A stretch of 64,000 nt of DNA from Metarhizium brunneum (taxonomy: Eukaryota; Ascomycota; Sordariomycetes; Hypocreales; Clavicipitaceae), in assembly GCF_013426205.1 (NCBI RefSeq), contig NC_089423.1, positions 5,518,001 through 5,582,000 of the forward strand, in the 5' to 3' direction. Positions 21,115 to 31,560 of this stretch are shown one piece after another (the first letter of the stretch is position 1; the number at the start of each line of letters is the position of its first letter). The notes under the pieces were generated by a model that saw nothing but the letters and a program-made list of their open reading frames with translations, was not told the origin of the DNA and did not search any database. Position numbers and translations under genes: made by a program.

Positions 21115-24100
21115 ATGTCTGCTGCCGACTCGCCGGGCAGCCGGCCGGGCCCCGACAAGGCCATTGACGAGGCTGCTGCGGAGCGGAAACAGCAACTTGG
21201 CCGACCGGCTCGATCAAGGCTGCCGGGATGGCTGAATCACTTCAACGCCAACGACCTCAAGGTCGCTTTCCGCTGTTGGGTCGCGGTGTGGGTTGCCACG
21301 ATTCTCATCTTCATCGACCCCGTGCTGCAAAACATCGGCATCGCCACCTTCTTCGGCGCCATCGTCCTGTACATTGTTCCGCCGGCGGGCATTCTGATGG
21401 TCTACCTGCTCGCCTCGCTGTCGCTGCTCCTGGGCATGTGCCTGGCTTGGGCTTGGGGCCTCTTGTCCATGAAGGCGGCACTGGCCGTGCGGCCGGACGA
21501 GGAGACCCAGGCCCGTCTGCAGTCTCTCCAGCAGCAGGCCGGCATGCTTGCCAATCAGACCGGCCAGCCGCCCGCTGCCATCGTCCAGAAGCTCGTCTAC
21601 GACGGCTTCATGCTTGACGCCCGCGTGGTCGTCATTTACTTCGTCATGTGTTGCGTCTTCATCTATGCGCTTGCCCGGCTGCGGTATGCCAATGGCAAGA
21701 TGATTTTGTTGCAGCTGTTCGGCACCATTGTCATTGACATCTTCTTGCTGACCGGCCCGATCCTGACCAGGTTCAATTCCAAGCTCGCCCAGGTGTTTGT
21801 GAAACCGGGAGCCATCGGGATTGGCTTGGGGGCAGTGTGTTGCCTCTTCGTTTTCCCCCAGTCGACGTCGTATGTGGTTTTGGGACAAATGGAGCAGTTG
21901 ATCCGTATGCTCGAGGCGCCCGTGGACTCGACACGGCGGTACTTTGCTGGCGATGAAACGTTGGATGATGCACAATTAAGAGCATCTAAAGGCTCCATCA
22001 TCAGTCTCTTCAAGGCTATGGAGCCGGGGCTTGCCTTTCTTCCACTGGACCTTTCACGGGGCAGGTGGAACGCCGACGACGTTAAATGTTTACAGCGACG
22101 GGTCCGCGACGCCATTGCCGCCGGTGTTTTTCTCTTAGATTTTCACATCACGCGCGTGTCAGCGGCTGCCAGGGCTGAAAGGCTTGGAATGGCTCAGCCG
22201 ACACCCACTGCACAAGACCCCGACGATGGCAGCGACAAGGAAAAGACTTCGTTCGACACTGGTCTCGTTGACGCCTTGAAAAGCCCGGAGCAAAGCTCCA
22301 TCCGCCACGGATTGCTAGAGACGCTCAAGGATACGACAGCCGAAATCCTTCAAGTCAACTCGCGGGCTATCAAGGCCGCCGCGGACACAGTTCACATCAT
22401 AAACACGGGAAGATGGTACCTTGGCACCGCGCGTACGAAGCGGCTCGACGGCCTCAAGGAAGAGCTGGCCGGGCTCCGGGCTGAGCTACAGTCTGTCCGA
22501 GAATCGTGTGTTATCAATACTAATGATGCGGTAGTTGGTGCCCATGCTGACTTGTTCGACGAGCAAGGCCAGCTGAAGAATCGAAAGGACACCAACCCTC
22601 TGTCTCTCAACGGTATTGTTCTCGCCATGGTGCTCGAGGAGCGCATTGTGGCCACGGCAGCTACTACGGAGGCTATTGTGGACTACATCATGGAGCTTCT
22701 TGAACTGCGAACTACAACACGCGTTTGGGCCCCGTCTCAGCTTCGTTACGCGTTTTCTTGGCTATTTAGTGGCCGCGTCGCAGCCCCGGTTGCCGGTGCT
22801 TCTACGGTGCCCGCTGAAGACCCCGACGATATTTTAGAACAGGCCGAGGAGACGCACAGGCGGCTGCGTCTTGTTCGCAAAGGCAATGCTGCGCCCAGGA
22901 AGCAAAGGGGATTTCTCACGAGAGCGGTGATTGGCACATACAAATGGCTTACCAACCCCGGAGGCATGTACGCTCTGCGCATGGTCATTGTGACCGTTGC
23001 GCTGTCCGTTCCGGCTGTGCTCCCGAACACGGCTGGCTTCTTTTACCGCGAGAAGGGTATCTGGGCTGTGATTATGGCACAGACGTGCCTCCTCATGTAC
23101 ATGGCCGACTTTACCTTTTCCCTCGTATCCCGAGGACTGGGCACCATTCTCGGCGGCGCCCTGGCCCTGGCAGCTTGGTATGCAGGCTCGGGCAACGGCA
23201 TCGGTAACCCATACGGCCTTGGGGCCACCACTGCGGTCGTCTCATTCATCCTCATGTGGTGGCGTCTCTACCTGCCACCAGCGTTCGCCCAAGCCAGCAT
23301 CATGACTGCCTCAACGTTTGTGCTGATTATCGGATTTAGCTGGGACCAGAATCACGTCACGCAGTACGGACTGCCTGGCGTCGGCTACGTGGCGTTCTGG
23401 AGACGCCTCGTCACGGTGCTGGTCGGTCTCGCGGCCGCCCTCATTGTCCAAATCTTCCCCCGGCCTCCCTCGGCGACCCGGTACGTCTGCAAAACGCTTG
23501 CCAACACCGTTCGGTCTCTCACCGACCACTATGCCCTGCTCGTATCACAATGGAGCCAGTCAGATCGCGAGGGACAGAACCTCGGTGCCGCGGCCGCAGC
23601 TGAGAAAATCACCCTCAAGGTCTCGGAAACGCTTCTGGATCTCACCGACGCTATTAGCCTGCTGAAGGTGGAAATCAGCTCCACGCCGTTTGACCAAAAG
23701 GTTTTGTTCACCACGAGGGAGCACTGCAGCAGGATGAATCAATGCCTGGGTAAGCTGCTGGTTCTGTCATCTACATTGCCGAAACGCCTGCAAGATCGTC
23801 TCACCAAGACGGTGGGCGTGATTGACGACGGCGTTGTTGGGAATGTCATGTCCGTCTTGACGATTATCGAATCGTCCTTGCGGACAGGTGCGCCACTGCC
23901 GGAGAGACTACCAGCGCCACTGGTGCGCAGCTGTTTTGTGACGTGGTATACCCAGCATGAGCGTGCCGAGTTGAATATTGATCTTATTAAGAGCGAGGAC
24001 TACAGGAGATATTGTGTTGCCGTATCGTGCTACGTGACCTTCCTGTCTACAGTCGACGACCTGGTGGACGCGCTGAAGGAGACTTTGGGAGAGGCTCACG

Positions 24101-24129
24101 TCATACACCAATGGGAGGAGGCCGTGTAA
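21115..24129 (+). CDS. FUSC/ArAE_2-family membrane transporter (BRE4-like)
   Basis: A single uninterrupted exon of 1004 residues. Two hydrophobic bundles flank a long cytosolic middle. The N-terminal bundle (about residues 45-265) matches the fungal ER-transporter-like 6TM N-terminal domain found with ArAE_2 proteins. The C-terminal bundle (about 620-790) matches the FUSC aromatic-acid-exporter/aluminium-activated-transporter-like fold and includes GGMYALRMVIVTVALSVPAV and the GTILGGALALAAW segment. A helical tail follows. Family members in yeast (BRE4) affect brefeldin A sensitivity, and bacterial relatives export aromatic acids; the substrate here is unknown. ATG 21115 is chosen because it heads the frame with no upstream in-frame alternative in the leader. 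The gene is convergent with a small Zn2Cys6 protein 0.2 kb downstream. Confidence 0.87.
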   Translation: MSAADSPGSRPGPDKAIDEAAAERKQQLGRPARSRLPGWLNHFNANDLKVAFRCWVAVWVATILIFIDPVLQNIGIATFFGAIVLYIVPPAGILMVYLLASLSLLLGMCLAWAWGLLSMKAALAVRPDEETQARLQSLQQQAGMLANQTGQPPAAIVQKLVYDGFMLDARVVVIYFVMCCVFIYALARLRYANGKMILLQLFGTIVIDIFLLTGPILTRFNSKLAQVFVKPGAIGIGLGAVCCLFVFPQSTSYVVLGQMEQLIRMLEAPVDSTRRYFAGDETLDDAQLRASKGSIISLFKAMEPGLAFLPLDLSRGRWNADDVKCLQRRVRDAIAAGVFLLDFHITRVSAAARAERLGMAQPTPTAQDPDDGSDKEKTSFDTGLVDALKSPEQSSIRHGLLETLKDTTAEILQVNSRAIKAAADTVHIINTGRWYLGTARTKRLDGLKEELAGLRAELQSVRESCVINTNDAVVGAHADLFDEQGQLKNRKDTNPLSLNGIVLAMVLEERIVATAATTEAIVDYIMELLELRTTTRVWAPSQLRYAFSWLFSGRVAAPVAGASTVPAEDPDDILEQAEETHRRLRLVRKGNAAPRKQRGFLTRAVIGTYKWLTNPGGMYALRMVIVTVALSVPAVLPNTAGFFYREKGIWAVIMAQTCLLMYMADFTFSLVSRGLGTILGGALALAAWYAGSGNGIGNPYGLGATTAVVSFILMWWRLYLPPAFAQASIMTASTFVLIIGFSWDQNHVTQYGLPGVGYVAFWRRLVTVLVGLAAALIVQIFPRPPSATRYVCKTLANTVRSLTDHYALLVSQWSQSDREGQNLGAAAAAEKITLKVSETLLDLTDAISLLKVEISSTPFDQKVLFTTREHCSRMNQCLGKLLVLSSTLPKRLQDRLTKTVGVIDDGVVGNVMSVLTIIESSLRTGAPLPERLPAPLVRSCFVTWYTQHERAELNIDLIKSEDYRRYCVAVSCYVTFLSTVDDLVDALKETLGEAHVIHQWEEAV

Positions 24130-24352
24130 GCAAAGCTGACTGGGTGTATGATTTCCTGGGACATTGGGCAAGGGGGGACAAAAACTCACATATAAAGAAA
24201 AATGGTCACACGGCCAAAATCTGACGTGAACAAATCTCATTAATAATAGTTGAAAATAGCTCATAATATTTCTAATACATTTATCAATCTTGCGTTTCAT
24301 CATCTATCGGTGTATCCCGGACCCGTCCGCAACATGAACATCCAAAGTGTTA

Positions 24353-25121
24353 TCATGCCAGTCCATTCGGCAACCATCTCAGTCCACATTGCCATAGACT
24401 CTCGTCATCCCCATTCCCCAAGGGTACATGAAATGCGTCTCCATGCATGTCATGATACATGTCAGTCCCCGTAACGGCACACTGCATACCGACGTCCACG
24501 CCGAACAGGAACTCGTCGCCGGCATAATGCTCCAGCCCCGCGTAGTGCTGGGCACTCTCGTGAACGTGCTGCAGCAGCAGGGGGTCAATGGCGAAGTTGG
24601 CCGCGGCGCTCGCGGCCGCGGCGTCAAACACCTCCAGCGGCCCCGTTTGCCACGGCACCGGCGATACAGTCTTGTCCGAGAGGGTGTCGCTGGAATCGTC
24701 GTCGGCGCTGCTGCTGGCGGCGCTCGCGCGGACAAGGCTGTGTTTTCGGCCAGGCTGGGGACGGGGCTTGCATATCGACGACGAGGACGAGCCCGGGCTC
24801 GAGGAGCTCGACTTGGAGAGGCGCGGCGCCCTCTTGGACCTGCCGCAGCTTGTGTATTCGCAGGCGAGGCCTTTGCAGCGGCATCGATTGCAGGCTTTGT
24901 AGCCGTCGCCGTCGCAGCGGGTCTGGAGAGTCGAGCGTCAGGACAATTTTCTCAGCACCGTTGGGCGGGATGCCTGAGTTTGAGGGGGAGGGCAGACGTA
25001 CCTTTTTCTCGCGGCAGATTTTGCAGGCTTGGATTTTGCTGGACCGGCCGTTGGCGGGGTCGTAGGACCGCGGGACGACGACCTCCTTTGTGTCCGAGTC
25101 GTATCTCCACGCGCTGAGCAT
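24353..25121 (-). CDS. Small Zn2Cys6 zinc-cluster protein
   Basis: Two exons on the minus strand: 25121-25002 and 24922-24353, intron of 79 nt with donor GTACGT and a CTGAC branch point, giving 229 residues. Splicing assembles a complete fungal binuclear cluster: cysteines at 33, 36, 43, 51, 54 and 61 (CX2CX6CX7CX2CX6C), split by the intron between the second and third cysteine, a common intron position. A Ser-rich linker (about 70-115) and an acidic, Ala/His-containing tail follow. The protein lacks room for the large fungal-specific middle homology domain, so it is either a short DNA-binding regulator or a product that works with partners. It converges on the FUSC transporter, but convergent position alone does not imply regulation of it. 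The start MLSAWRYDSD is the only ATG in frame before the cluster. Confidence 0.85.
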
Positions 25122-26285
25122 GGCTGGTGCTGGTGCCGGTGCTGGTGCTGGTTGTTTTCAAGTACTAGTCAAGCAGCGGGTTGTGTTGTGTGCAATTGAG
25201 CTCTGGGCAAGGTCAAACAAGAAGGAAATCTTGATAGGAAAGCATCTCCATCGCCCTGGGGAAAGGACGACGAGATGACGATGTAAATATATATACTCTG
25301 GCCGATGTGGCGGCCCCCAACTCGCGCCTATCTCCTCGCCTCACTCCGTCTGACGGCCCCTCGCGATCCATCAGCATCCGAATGGGAGGACTGGGGACTC
25401 GGTGGGTTCCGCTGGGGGTAGGGGAAAAAAAAAAGAACAAAGAAAGTGGTGCACGCCGTCCTACATGTTGTCAGGATGAGCCACGCGCCGTAGGGCTGGG
25501 CTTCTGGTAATGGGAGAAGAAGAGGTGTCAACTGGCGTGTCGACTTGCGCCTAAACGGGCGACATTTGGCGATGACGAGAACGAGAGCGGCGGCACATAG
25601 GGGCCCAAACACGGAAGGTGGTGCGGGGCAGCGGCGATCCGGGCCGTGGTTGGCTGGAGCGAGACCCCGAAAAGATGAGAGGCTTACCCAGGGACAGGGG
25701 TGTGACTGAGTGGGGCTGTGGGGGCTCGTTCATACAATAACGCCATTGGCTGGCGGGTATTTTGGGACGTGGTGTGGGGTTCTGCGACCAGTCCCGATGG
25801 GGAACGGACCGACGGGAAGTGCATGGAGAATGGAGATTGTTGATGTTTGTCATGCTCCGTGCTTCCGCAAGTCGCACGTAGCTGGTCCGTCAAGGGCCAA
25901 GGCCAACCGGGAGGCAGTCTTGGTGATCTGGATGAAACCACTCTTGATTTTTCTTTAAGCAGGGCTAAAAAGGCGGACCGCAGCTTGCTGTGACGGCCAG
26001 AGCGGGTACTCGGTACGGAGTACTATACGGAGTAGGGACTGATGCAATTGCTGCGCCTTTGAATGCGACCTCGGCTTCAGGCTCCCGCAGTGCCTCGCCG
26101 ACCGTCGTCCACCGGGGGGGATATTAACGCCGGTTTTCCTGTCCTCCGCACTACTCTGCTCTGCTGTGTTTCTCGTAACCTGCGTGGTGGCTTGCAACTC
26201 GCAAGACGGGCGGGCATACATACACTTTAACCTCGACTGTAAGCATCATCACCATCTGTCAGCTGCCAACCTCTACCAGAATTGC
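25122..26285. other. Intergenic region upstream of the small Zn2Cys6 gene
   Basis: About 1.2 kb. A TGGTGC-type hexamer run lies right before the zinc-cluster gene start (about 25122-25155), and two adjacent TACGGAGTA motifs lie at 26013-26034. No supported gene. Confidence 0.55.
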
Positions 26286-26370
26286 ATGTACACAATTCAT
26301 CCCCCTCGAGGGGCAACATGAGCAATACTCTCCTCCTGAAGAAGTTCCGCCCCCATCCTTGTACGAACAG

Positions 26371-26919
26371 ATGTCATCCGAATTGGGAAAACAAACAGAA
26401 GTCCCGTGCTTTATTCCCGGCCTCGGGCGTCAAGTTCTATACCATCGGCAATTCTTCGAAACGCGAACGCCGCTACCAACGTCTTTACCGATTCTTAATT
26501 CCGCCATTCTTTCCTTTGTCAATTCGGACATTGGGCTGAAGCTCCTCCCAATCCTCACCCCAACAGCACAGGGGGGCCCCTTCCCCAGGACATGGGAGAA
26601 AACGTGGCAGCCCTGGGATATAGAACCCTGCGTTTATATGCCTGGCATATGGGCAAGTGTAAAACGCATTTGATGGCACATGACGAGATGTGACCGGCCT
26701 ACATGTTGAAACTATAATTTGATTGGTCCATTGTCGAGGAAAAGGTATTCTACAGAATACCTAGTGGCTGCCGGTGTAGGCTATTCGTACCTTGAACTGC
26801 CGCCCAACGGAGAAATTCTCTGGGGCAATTCACCAACGGAGGAGCTCTACATGCAAGAATATCACCCTGCGTCAGTCCCAAGTGTGTCAGAACCAGGGGG
26901 AAAGGGCATCTTACTATAG
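26371..26919 (+). CDS. Hypothetical two-exon protein, family not recognised
   Basis: Proposed exons: 26371-26656 and 26756-26919, about 149 residues. The text looks like real coding sequence: balanced composition, Trp/Tyr/Pro-rich blocks (CFIPGLGRQVLYHRQFF; PRTWEKTWQPWDIEPCVYMPG) and, after the intron, VGYSYLELPPNGEILWG. The intron (99 nt) has a weak donor GTGTAA and an acceptor CTACAG. The same frame is open upstream to about 26290 (EQYSPPEEVPPPSLYEQ) but has no ATG there. A better ATG at 26286 (MYTIHPPRG) is one base out of frame, so the gene may be frameshifted near 26297-26310 and thus a pseudogene. I do not recognise the family and assign no function. Confidence 0.4.
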
Positions 26920-29454
26920 TATCGCGTGTACCGTGGCCGTCTGTCTATGTGCTTCTCAAGATCCACTCAGCTCGCTGCTTTTCTTTTCTTTTCTTTTTTT
27001 GTAGGGAGCCGTTTACGAGATGAGATTTTACAAATACCTGCCCCAGAGTGAGTTTCTTCGCGGGGCAGGGCGCGGCTCGCAAGTAAGCCGGTTCAAAACC
27101 GCCTCACACCTCCATGAGAATACTGTAAAAATGCGCCGAGGAGGCTCCGTATTGCCAATGCCGTACACCAGCCTCCGGTAAGTCCGCCATGACAACCGGG
27201 CATGGGCGGAGGCTCAAGTTGGACGTTTCTCGTGACAAACGATCCATCAGCGCTAGGGGGCTACATAAGCCGCGACGTTGGCTGCTTTGCCATGCAGAGC
27301 CGCACTTGCGGACGTCTTGGCATGAGCCCCGTGTATGTAAACTAAACCCCGAAGCTGGACTCTGCTGCAGATTTGTAGTCTCATTTCACTCCCGTCCGGG
27401 CGCATCCAGGTGCCGCCGCCGTGATACTCAAAACAATTTCCTTCCTTTCCAGATGCCTGACGGGCCATCTTGCTGGCCGCCACCTCCGGCACAGCCTGAG
27501 AGTCGAGAAAACAGCCCACTGACAGAGGGCCGCCACGCTCTGGATCGAGGGCGTGTACTCCGTAGACGCTTCAGCACGTTGGCTGCATGAACTCGGCCGA
27601 TAGGGCTGTATTTGGCCGAGACTGTACTCCATACAATGGCCCTCAATTCCAGGCCCTGCTTTTGCGGAGGTCGCCCCGGTAATAAGACTGATGGTTTGGT
27701 ACTCGGGTACGTACGGATGGCGTCGGGTTACATTTGGCTTCATGTCTCTTGCCATCTATCGTTACAAGTCGTACAACGGGCGCCTTGTGGCGCTGGCAGT
27801 AGGTGAAGATGATGGTGTGAGTCAGAAAAAATACGAGCGGATTGCAGAGCTGGGAGCTGAAATACGGTGAGACGCATACACGCAGGTGGACAGTCTGTAG
27901 GACCTTTGGAGATAATCTACTCCAACGCAACGCGACTTTCTAGATCAAGGCGGCAATGCATGGCACTCTTCATGTAGAAAGGCCCCCATATGGCGAAAAG
28001 GTCTTATTTGTTTTGTTGACAATTTGGGGACGGTGGGATCCTGTACTGTGATGCGTCGAGTGGACGAGGCGCCGCGAGGCAAGCACAAGTAATGGTGTCA
28101 CACCCTCCCAGAAAATGAGTTATCAACAGGAGAACATGTAACTGGCACGGTGGTGAGGCAGGGCTTTATGTGGCTGCCAGACGAATTTGCGGCGCGAGAT
28201 TGAAGATCTGGGTAACCGGGGGGAAACGACGGTGGTCGAAAGCGCCACAAACGCCGGTCCGTTCCCGTTATAGCATCAATGATTTCATCCAACAGATGCC
28301 CCAACGACGGGGGCAGGGCTCTGATGCGTGGAGGCTGCCGGTGATGCGGGTTGTAGTAAGGCTGATGGCTGAATCTTGTCTTGGCTGCCGCTTCGTCATC
28401 GGCGTCCACGTAGCCCATGATGTTTTGGTGGATTATCAAGATTTGAAACTTTGGCGCCAACAGCTAGAAATTTGAATGAGTGTACGTATCATACGGCGCC
28501 GTTCTTGAAACATCGCCATGAACAAAAGGAATGAATGCTTGGTAATGCCAAGAGTCGACGTACAGGGCATTTCCCGTCACACAACATTCCCCTAACTCAG
28601 CTTTTCTCATCAAGATGACAAATAATATAATGAAATCCCAGGTCTGCAGGCCTCTCTGTGTTCTGAAAATAGGAACTGGAGATAAAATTACCACATCAGA
28701 CCAAGGATGCTTGAATCTTCAAACGCCGTCCTCGCTCAGCTCACCAACACCGTGACTCGGCATGTCCTCCAACTAGCATATCAACTTCTTTGGCATGACT
28801 TCATTCCTTGTTCCTTCCATTGGGACTGGCATCTGTATGAGAGGCGGCAATCCAGCATATGCAGCGCAAACGACCTTCTCCTCTCAACTCGATAAATGCG
28901 GCCATGTGTGGTGGCTTTCGATAATAGCGTATTTGACATGTTTCTAGATTTTTTTTTCTCAAGGTTCAAGATGCTTGTAGATAAAAGCAGATGCCCAATC
29001 GATGGCGGCCTCTGTGAAGTCGATCTTCTTAATCCTTGGGGCATGCCTTACAGGGTAGTGTTGTCTCTGTATTTGGTAATCAGTCAATTGTCCAGTGCAA
29101 AACAATAATGTGGGATCTTTGCAAGCCAGCAAGTCTTTAAAGAATATGGAAGAATGCTTTAAATGAGATTGGGTATTCTGCTGCCATCTTTTGCATTGCT
29201 CCTGGGAGTGACCTTGGACACTTTACAAAGTCGACCTTCATCCATGGCAAAGTCCAGGAGTCGAGAGGCCAAGTACCAAGTACCCCAGCCACTAAAGCAC
29301 CCACCCCACCTTCTGGCTTACCGCCTGCCCAAACAAAAATTCTCACCGCCCGGTAAAAAAGTTGCGACTCTGAAAATTAATTCAAAAGCTTCATGTTAAA
29401 GGCCCCTCCCCCTCCAAGGTTGCTGCAAGATCGTACCTATTCACCACCTTCGCC
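26920..29454. other. Intergenic region, no supported gene
   Basis: About 2.5 kb. A very strong acceptor-like element (long TTTTC run ending in GTAG, about 26981-27004) precedes an open frame to about 27180, but no matching upstream exon was found. The minus-strand open frame 28098-28460 has no recognisable family. One TACTCCGTA motif lies at 27556-27564. Confidence 0.5.
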
Positions 29455-31560
29455 ATGAAGAATCAAAAGAAGAGCAGCAGCTCTTCAGGCCGCATCACCG
29501 ATGCCCGATTTGCCAGCTTCGAAACCGACCCCCGGTTTCGCCTTCCGTCCAAGAAGCGCACCAAGACGACATTAGACAAACGATTTGCTGGCATGATTGA
29601 TGACGAAGATTTTACTGCCGTTGCCAAAGTCGATCGATACGGACGCAAACTCAAGTCTGACGCCAAAAAGAAAGCTCTCCAGCGATTGTATCAGCAAGAA
29701 GAAGACGAAGACAAGCCCAAGGACGAGGGCGAGGGCGAGGGCGAGGAGGATAATGACGATGAAGTCGATGATGACGAGCTTGTCCAACGGGAGCTTCGAG
29801 CCGCCGACGAGAAGGAAAGGCGAAAAGCCTACGACCCAGCCCGACATGGAGGCTTCTCCGCCTCAGAGTCTGATTCCGACTCCGATGAGGATTCGGACGG
29901 AGACGAAGACGAAGACGAAAGTGGTGTCGCTCTTGCCTCAGAAGGCGACATGCAAAGACTCCAAGACGAACAGGCCGATGTTGAAACTGGCGAAGTCACG
30001 AATCGCATTGCCGTTGTAAACTTGGACTGGGACCATGTGAAATCCACCGATCTCATGGCACTGTTCTCCAGTTTCCTGCCCGCCGATGAGAAGGGCCGCA
30101 TTCTCAATATTTCCGTCTACCCCAGTGAATTTGGCAAGGGGAGAATGCAACAAGAAGAGCTAGAGGGTCCTCCCAAGGCTTTGTTCAAGAATAAGGGCAA
30201 AGATTCCGACAACGAGAGCGACGACGGAAGCGACGACGGAAGCGACAGCGAGGACGAGAAGATCAAAAATGAGCTCATGCAGGAGGGCGACGACGAGGAT
30301 TTCGACAGCGATGCCCTACGATCATATCAATTAGACCGATTGAGATACTACTACGCTGTCATGGTGTGCTCAAGCCCCGAGACGGCCCAAAAGATTTACG
30401 AGGCTACGGATGGGACAGAATACCAGTCTTCCTCAAACGTCATTGACTTGCGGTTCGTCCCGGATGATGTCACTTTTGACGACGAGCCCCGTGATGAGTG
30501 CGACAAGGTCCCTGATTCATACAAACCCGTGGAATTCGTGACCAATGCCCTGCAGAGTTCCAAGGTCAAATTGACCTGGGACATGCACCCTGAGGAGACT
30601 TCACGTAAGGAATCCATTAATAGGGCATTCACTGGCAGCCGAGCAAATATCGAAGAAAATGATCTCCAGGCTTATCTCGCCAGCGACAGCGAAGACGATG
30701 AAGACGGCTCGGAAGAAGACAATGGCGAGGACGGGGAAGATGCAGCGGATGAACCCAAGTTATCTAAGAAAGAACTAGTCCGCAAGAAGATGCGGGAAGC
30801 TCTGGGACTAGCAAACGAACCGATCCCTAAAGAGGCCAAGAACGGCCCTGTAGGCGATATGCAAATCACATTCACCTCAGCCCTATCCGAAAGCAAGCCC
30901 AAAGACGTCGACCAAGAGGAGACGACAATTGCAAAATACAAGCGAAAAGAAAAGGAGCGCAAAGAGAAGAAACGACAAGCCCACAAGGCCAAGCGCGAAG
31001 CCGACTCAGGCGAACCCCGGGACAATGAAGAAGAGCATCCCGCCGCCGCCGCCGACGACGAGCTCGGTTTCGACGACCCCTTCTTCACGACCGAAGGCAC
31101 GTCCGCACCTTCCAAAACCTCCATCCGCAAGGAAGAGCGCCTTAAAAAGCGCCAGGCCCGCGAGGCAGCCGAAGCGGAATCAGCCGCGGCAAAGGCCCGC
31201 CTCACAAAGGTCATGGCCCAAGATGCCCTCGACAACCAAGCCGAGCACCTGGATCACTTTGACATGAATGAAATCATGCGTGCTGAGAAGAAGAAGAACA
31301 AGAAGGGAAAGAAGAGCAAGAAGGAGGCTGGCAACAGCGAAGATAGAGGCGGACTACAAGAGGACTTCACCATGGATGTGGAGGATGATCGGTTCAAGGC
31401 CGTCTTTGACAGCCATGAGTTTGCGATTGATCCATCCAATCCCAAATTCAAGGCGACGGCTGGCATGAAGCAACTGCTAGAAGTGGGCAGGAGGAAGAGG
31501 CAGGTAGGGGACGGGGAGGACGAACCGAGCAAGAAGAAGGTGAAGAAGGGGCGGAGGTGA
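29455..31560 (+). CDS. esf1: ESF1, nucleolar 18S rRNA processing factor
   Basis: A single exon of 701 residues. The N-terminus (ITDARFASFETDPRFRLP) is the conserved ESF1 opening. Long Asp/Glu/Ser-rich and Lys-rich stretches follow. A folded core begins near RIAVVNLDWDHVKSTDLMALFSSF style text (about residues 184-205) and includes LRYYYAVMVCSSPETA. The C-terminal NUC153 motif (DRFKAVFDSHEFAIDPSNPKF, about 643-663) precedes a basic tail with nuclear-localisation-like KKKVKKGRR. ESF1 is an essential component of the small-subunit processome, needed for pre-18S rRNA cleavage in the nucleolus. Length and charge pattern match the family. The ATG at 29455 is preceded by a CACC-type context. No anomalies seen. 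Confidence 0.94.
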   Translation: MKNQKKSSSSSGRITDARFASFETDPRFRLPSKKRTKTTLDKRFAGMIDDEDFTAVAKVDRYGRKLKSDAKKKALQRLYQQEEDEDKPKDEGEGEGEEDNDDEVDDDELVQRELRAADEKERRKAYDPARHGGFSASESDSDSDEDSDGDEDEDESGVALASEGDMQRLQDEQADVETGEVTNRIAVVNLDWDHVKSTDLMALFSSFLPADEKGRILNISVYPSEFGKGRMQQEELEGPPKALFKNKGKDSDNESDDGSDDGSDSEDEKIKNELMQEGDDEDFDSDALRSYQLDRLRYYYAVMVCSSPETAQKIYEATDGTEYQSSSNVIDLRFVPDDVTFDDEPRDECDKVPDSYKPVEFVTNALQSSKVKLTWDMHPEETSRKESINRAFTGSRANIEENDLQAYLASDSEDDEDGSEEDNGEDGEDAADEPKLSKKELVRKKMREALGLANEPIPKEAKNGPVGDMQITFTSALSESKPKDVDQEETTIAKYKRKEKERKEKKRQAHKAKREADSGEPRDNEEEHPAAAADDELGFDDPFFTTEGTSAPSKTSIRKEERLKKRQAREAAEAESAAAKARLTKVMAQDALDNQAEHLDHFDMNEIMRAEKKKNKKGKKSKKEAGNSEDRGGLQEDFTMDVEDDRFKAVFDSHEFAIDPSNPKFKATAGMKQLLEVGRRKRQVGDGEDEPSKKKVKKGRR

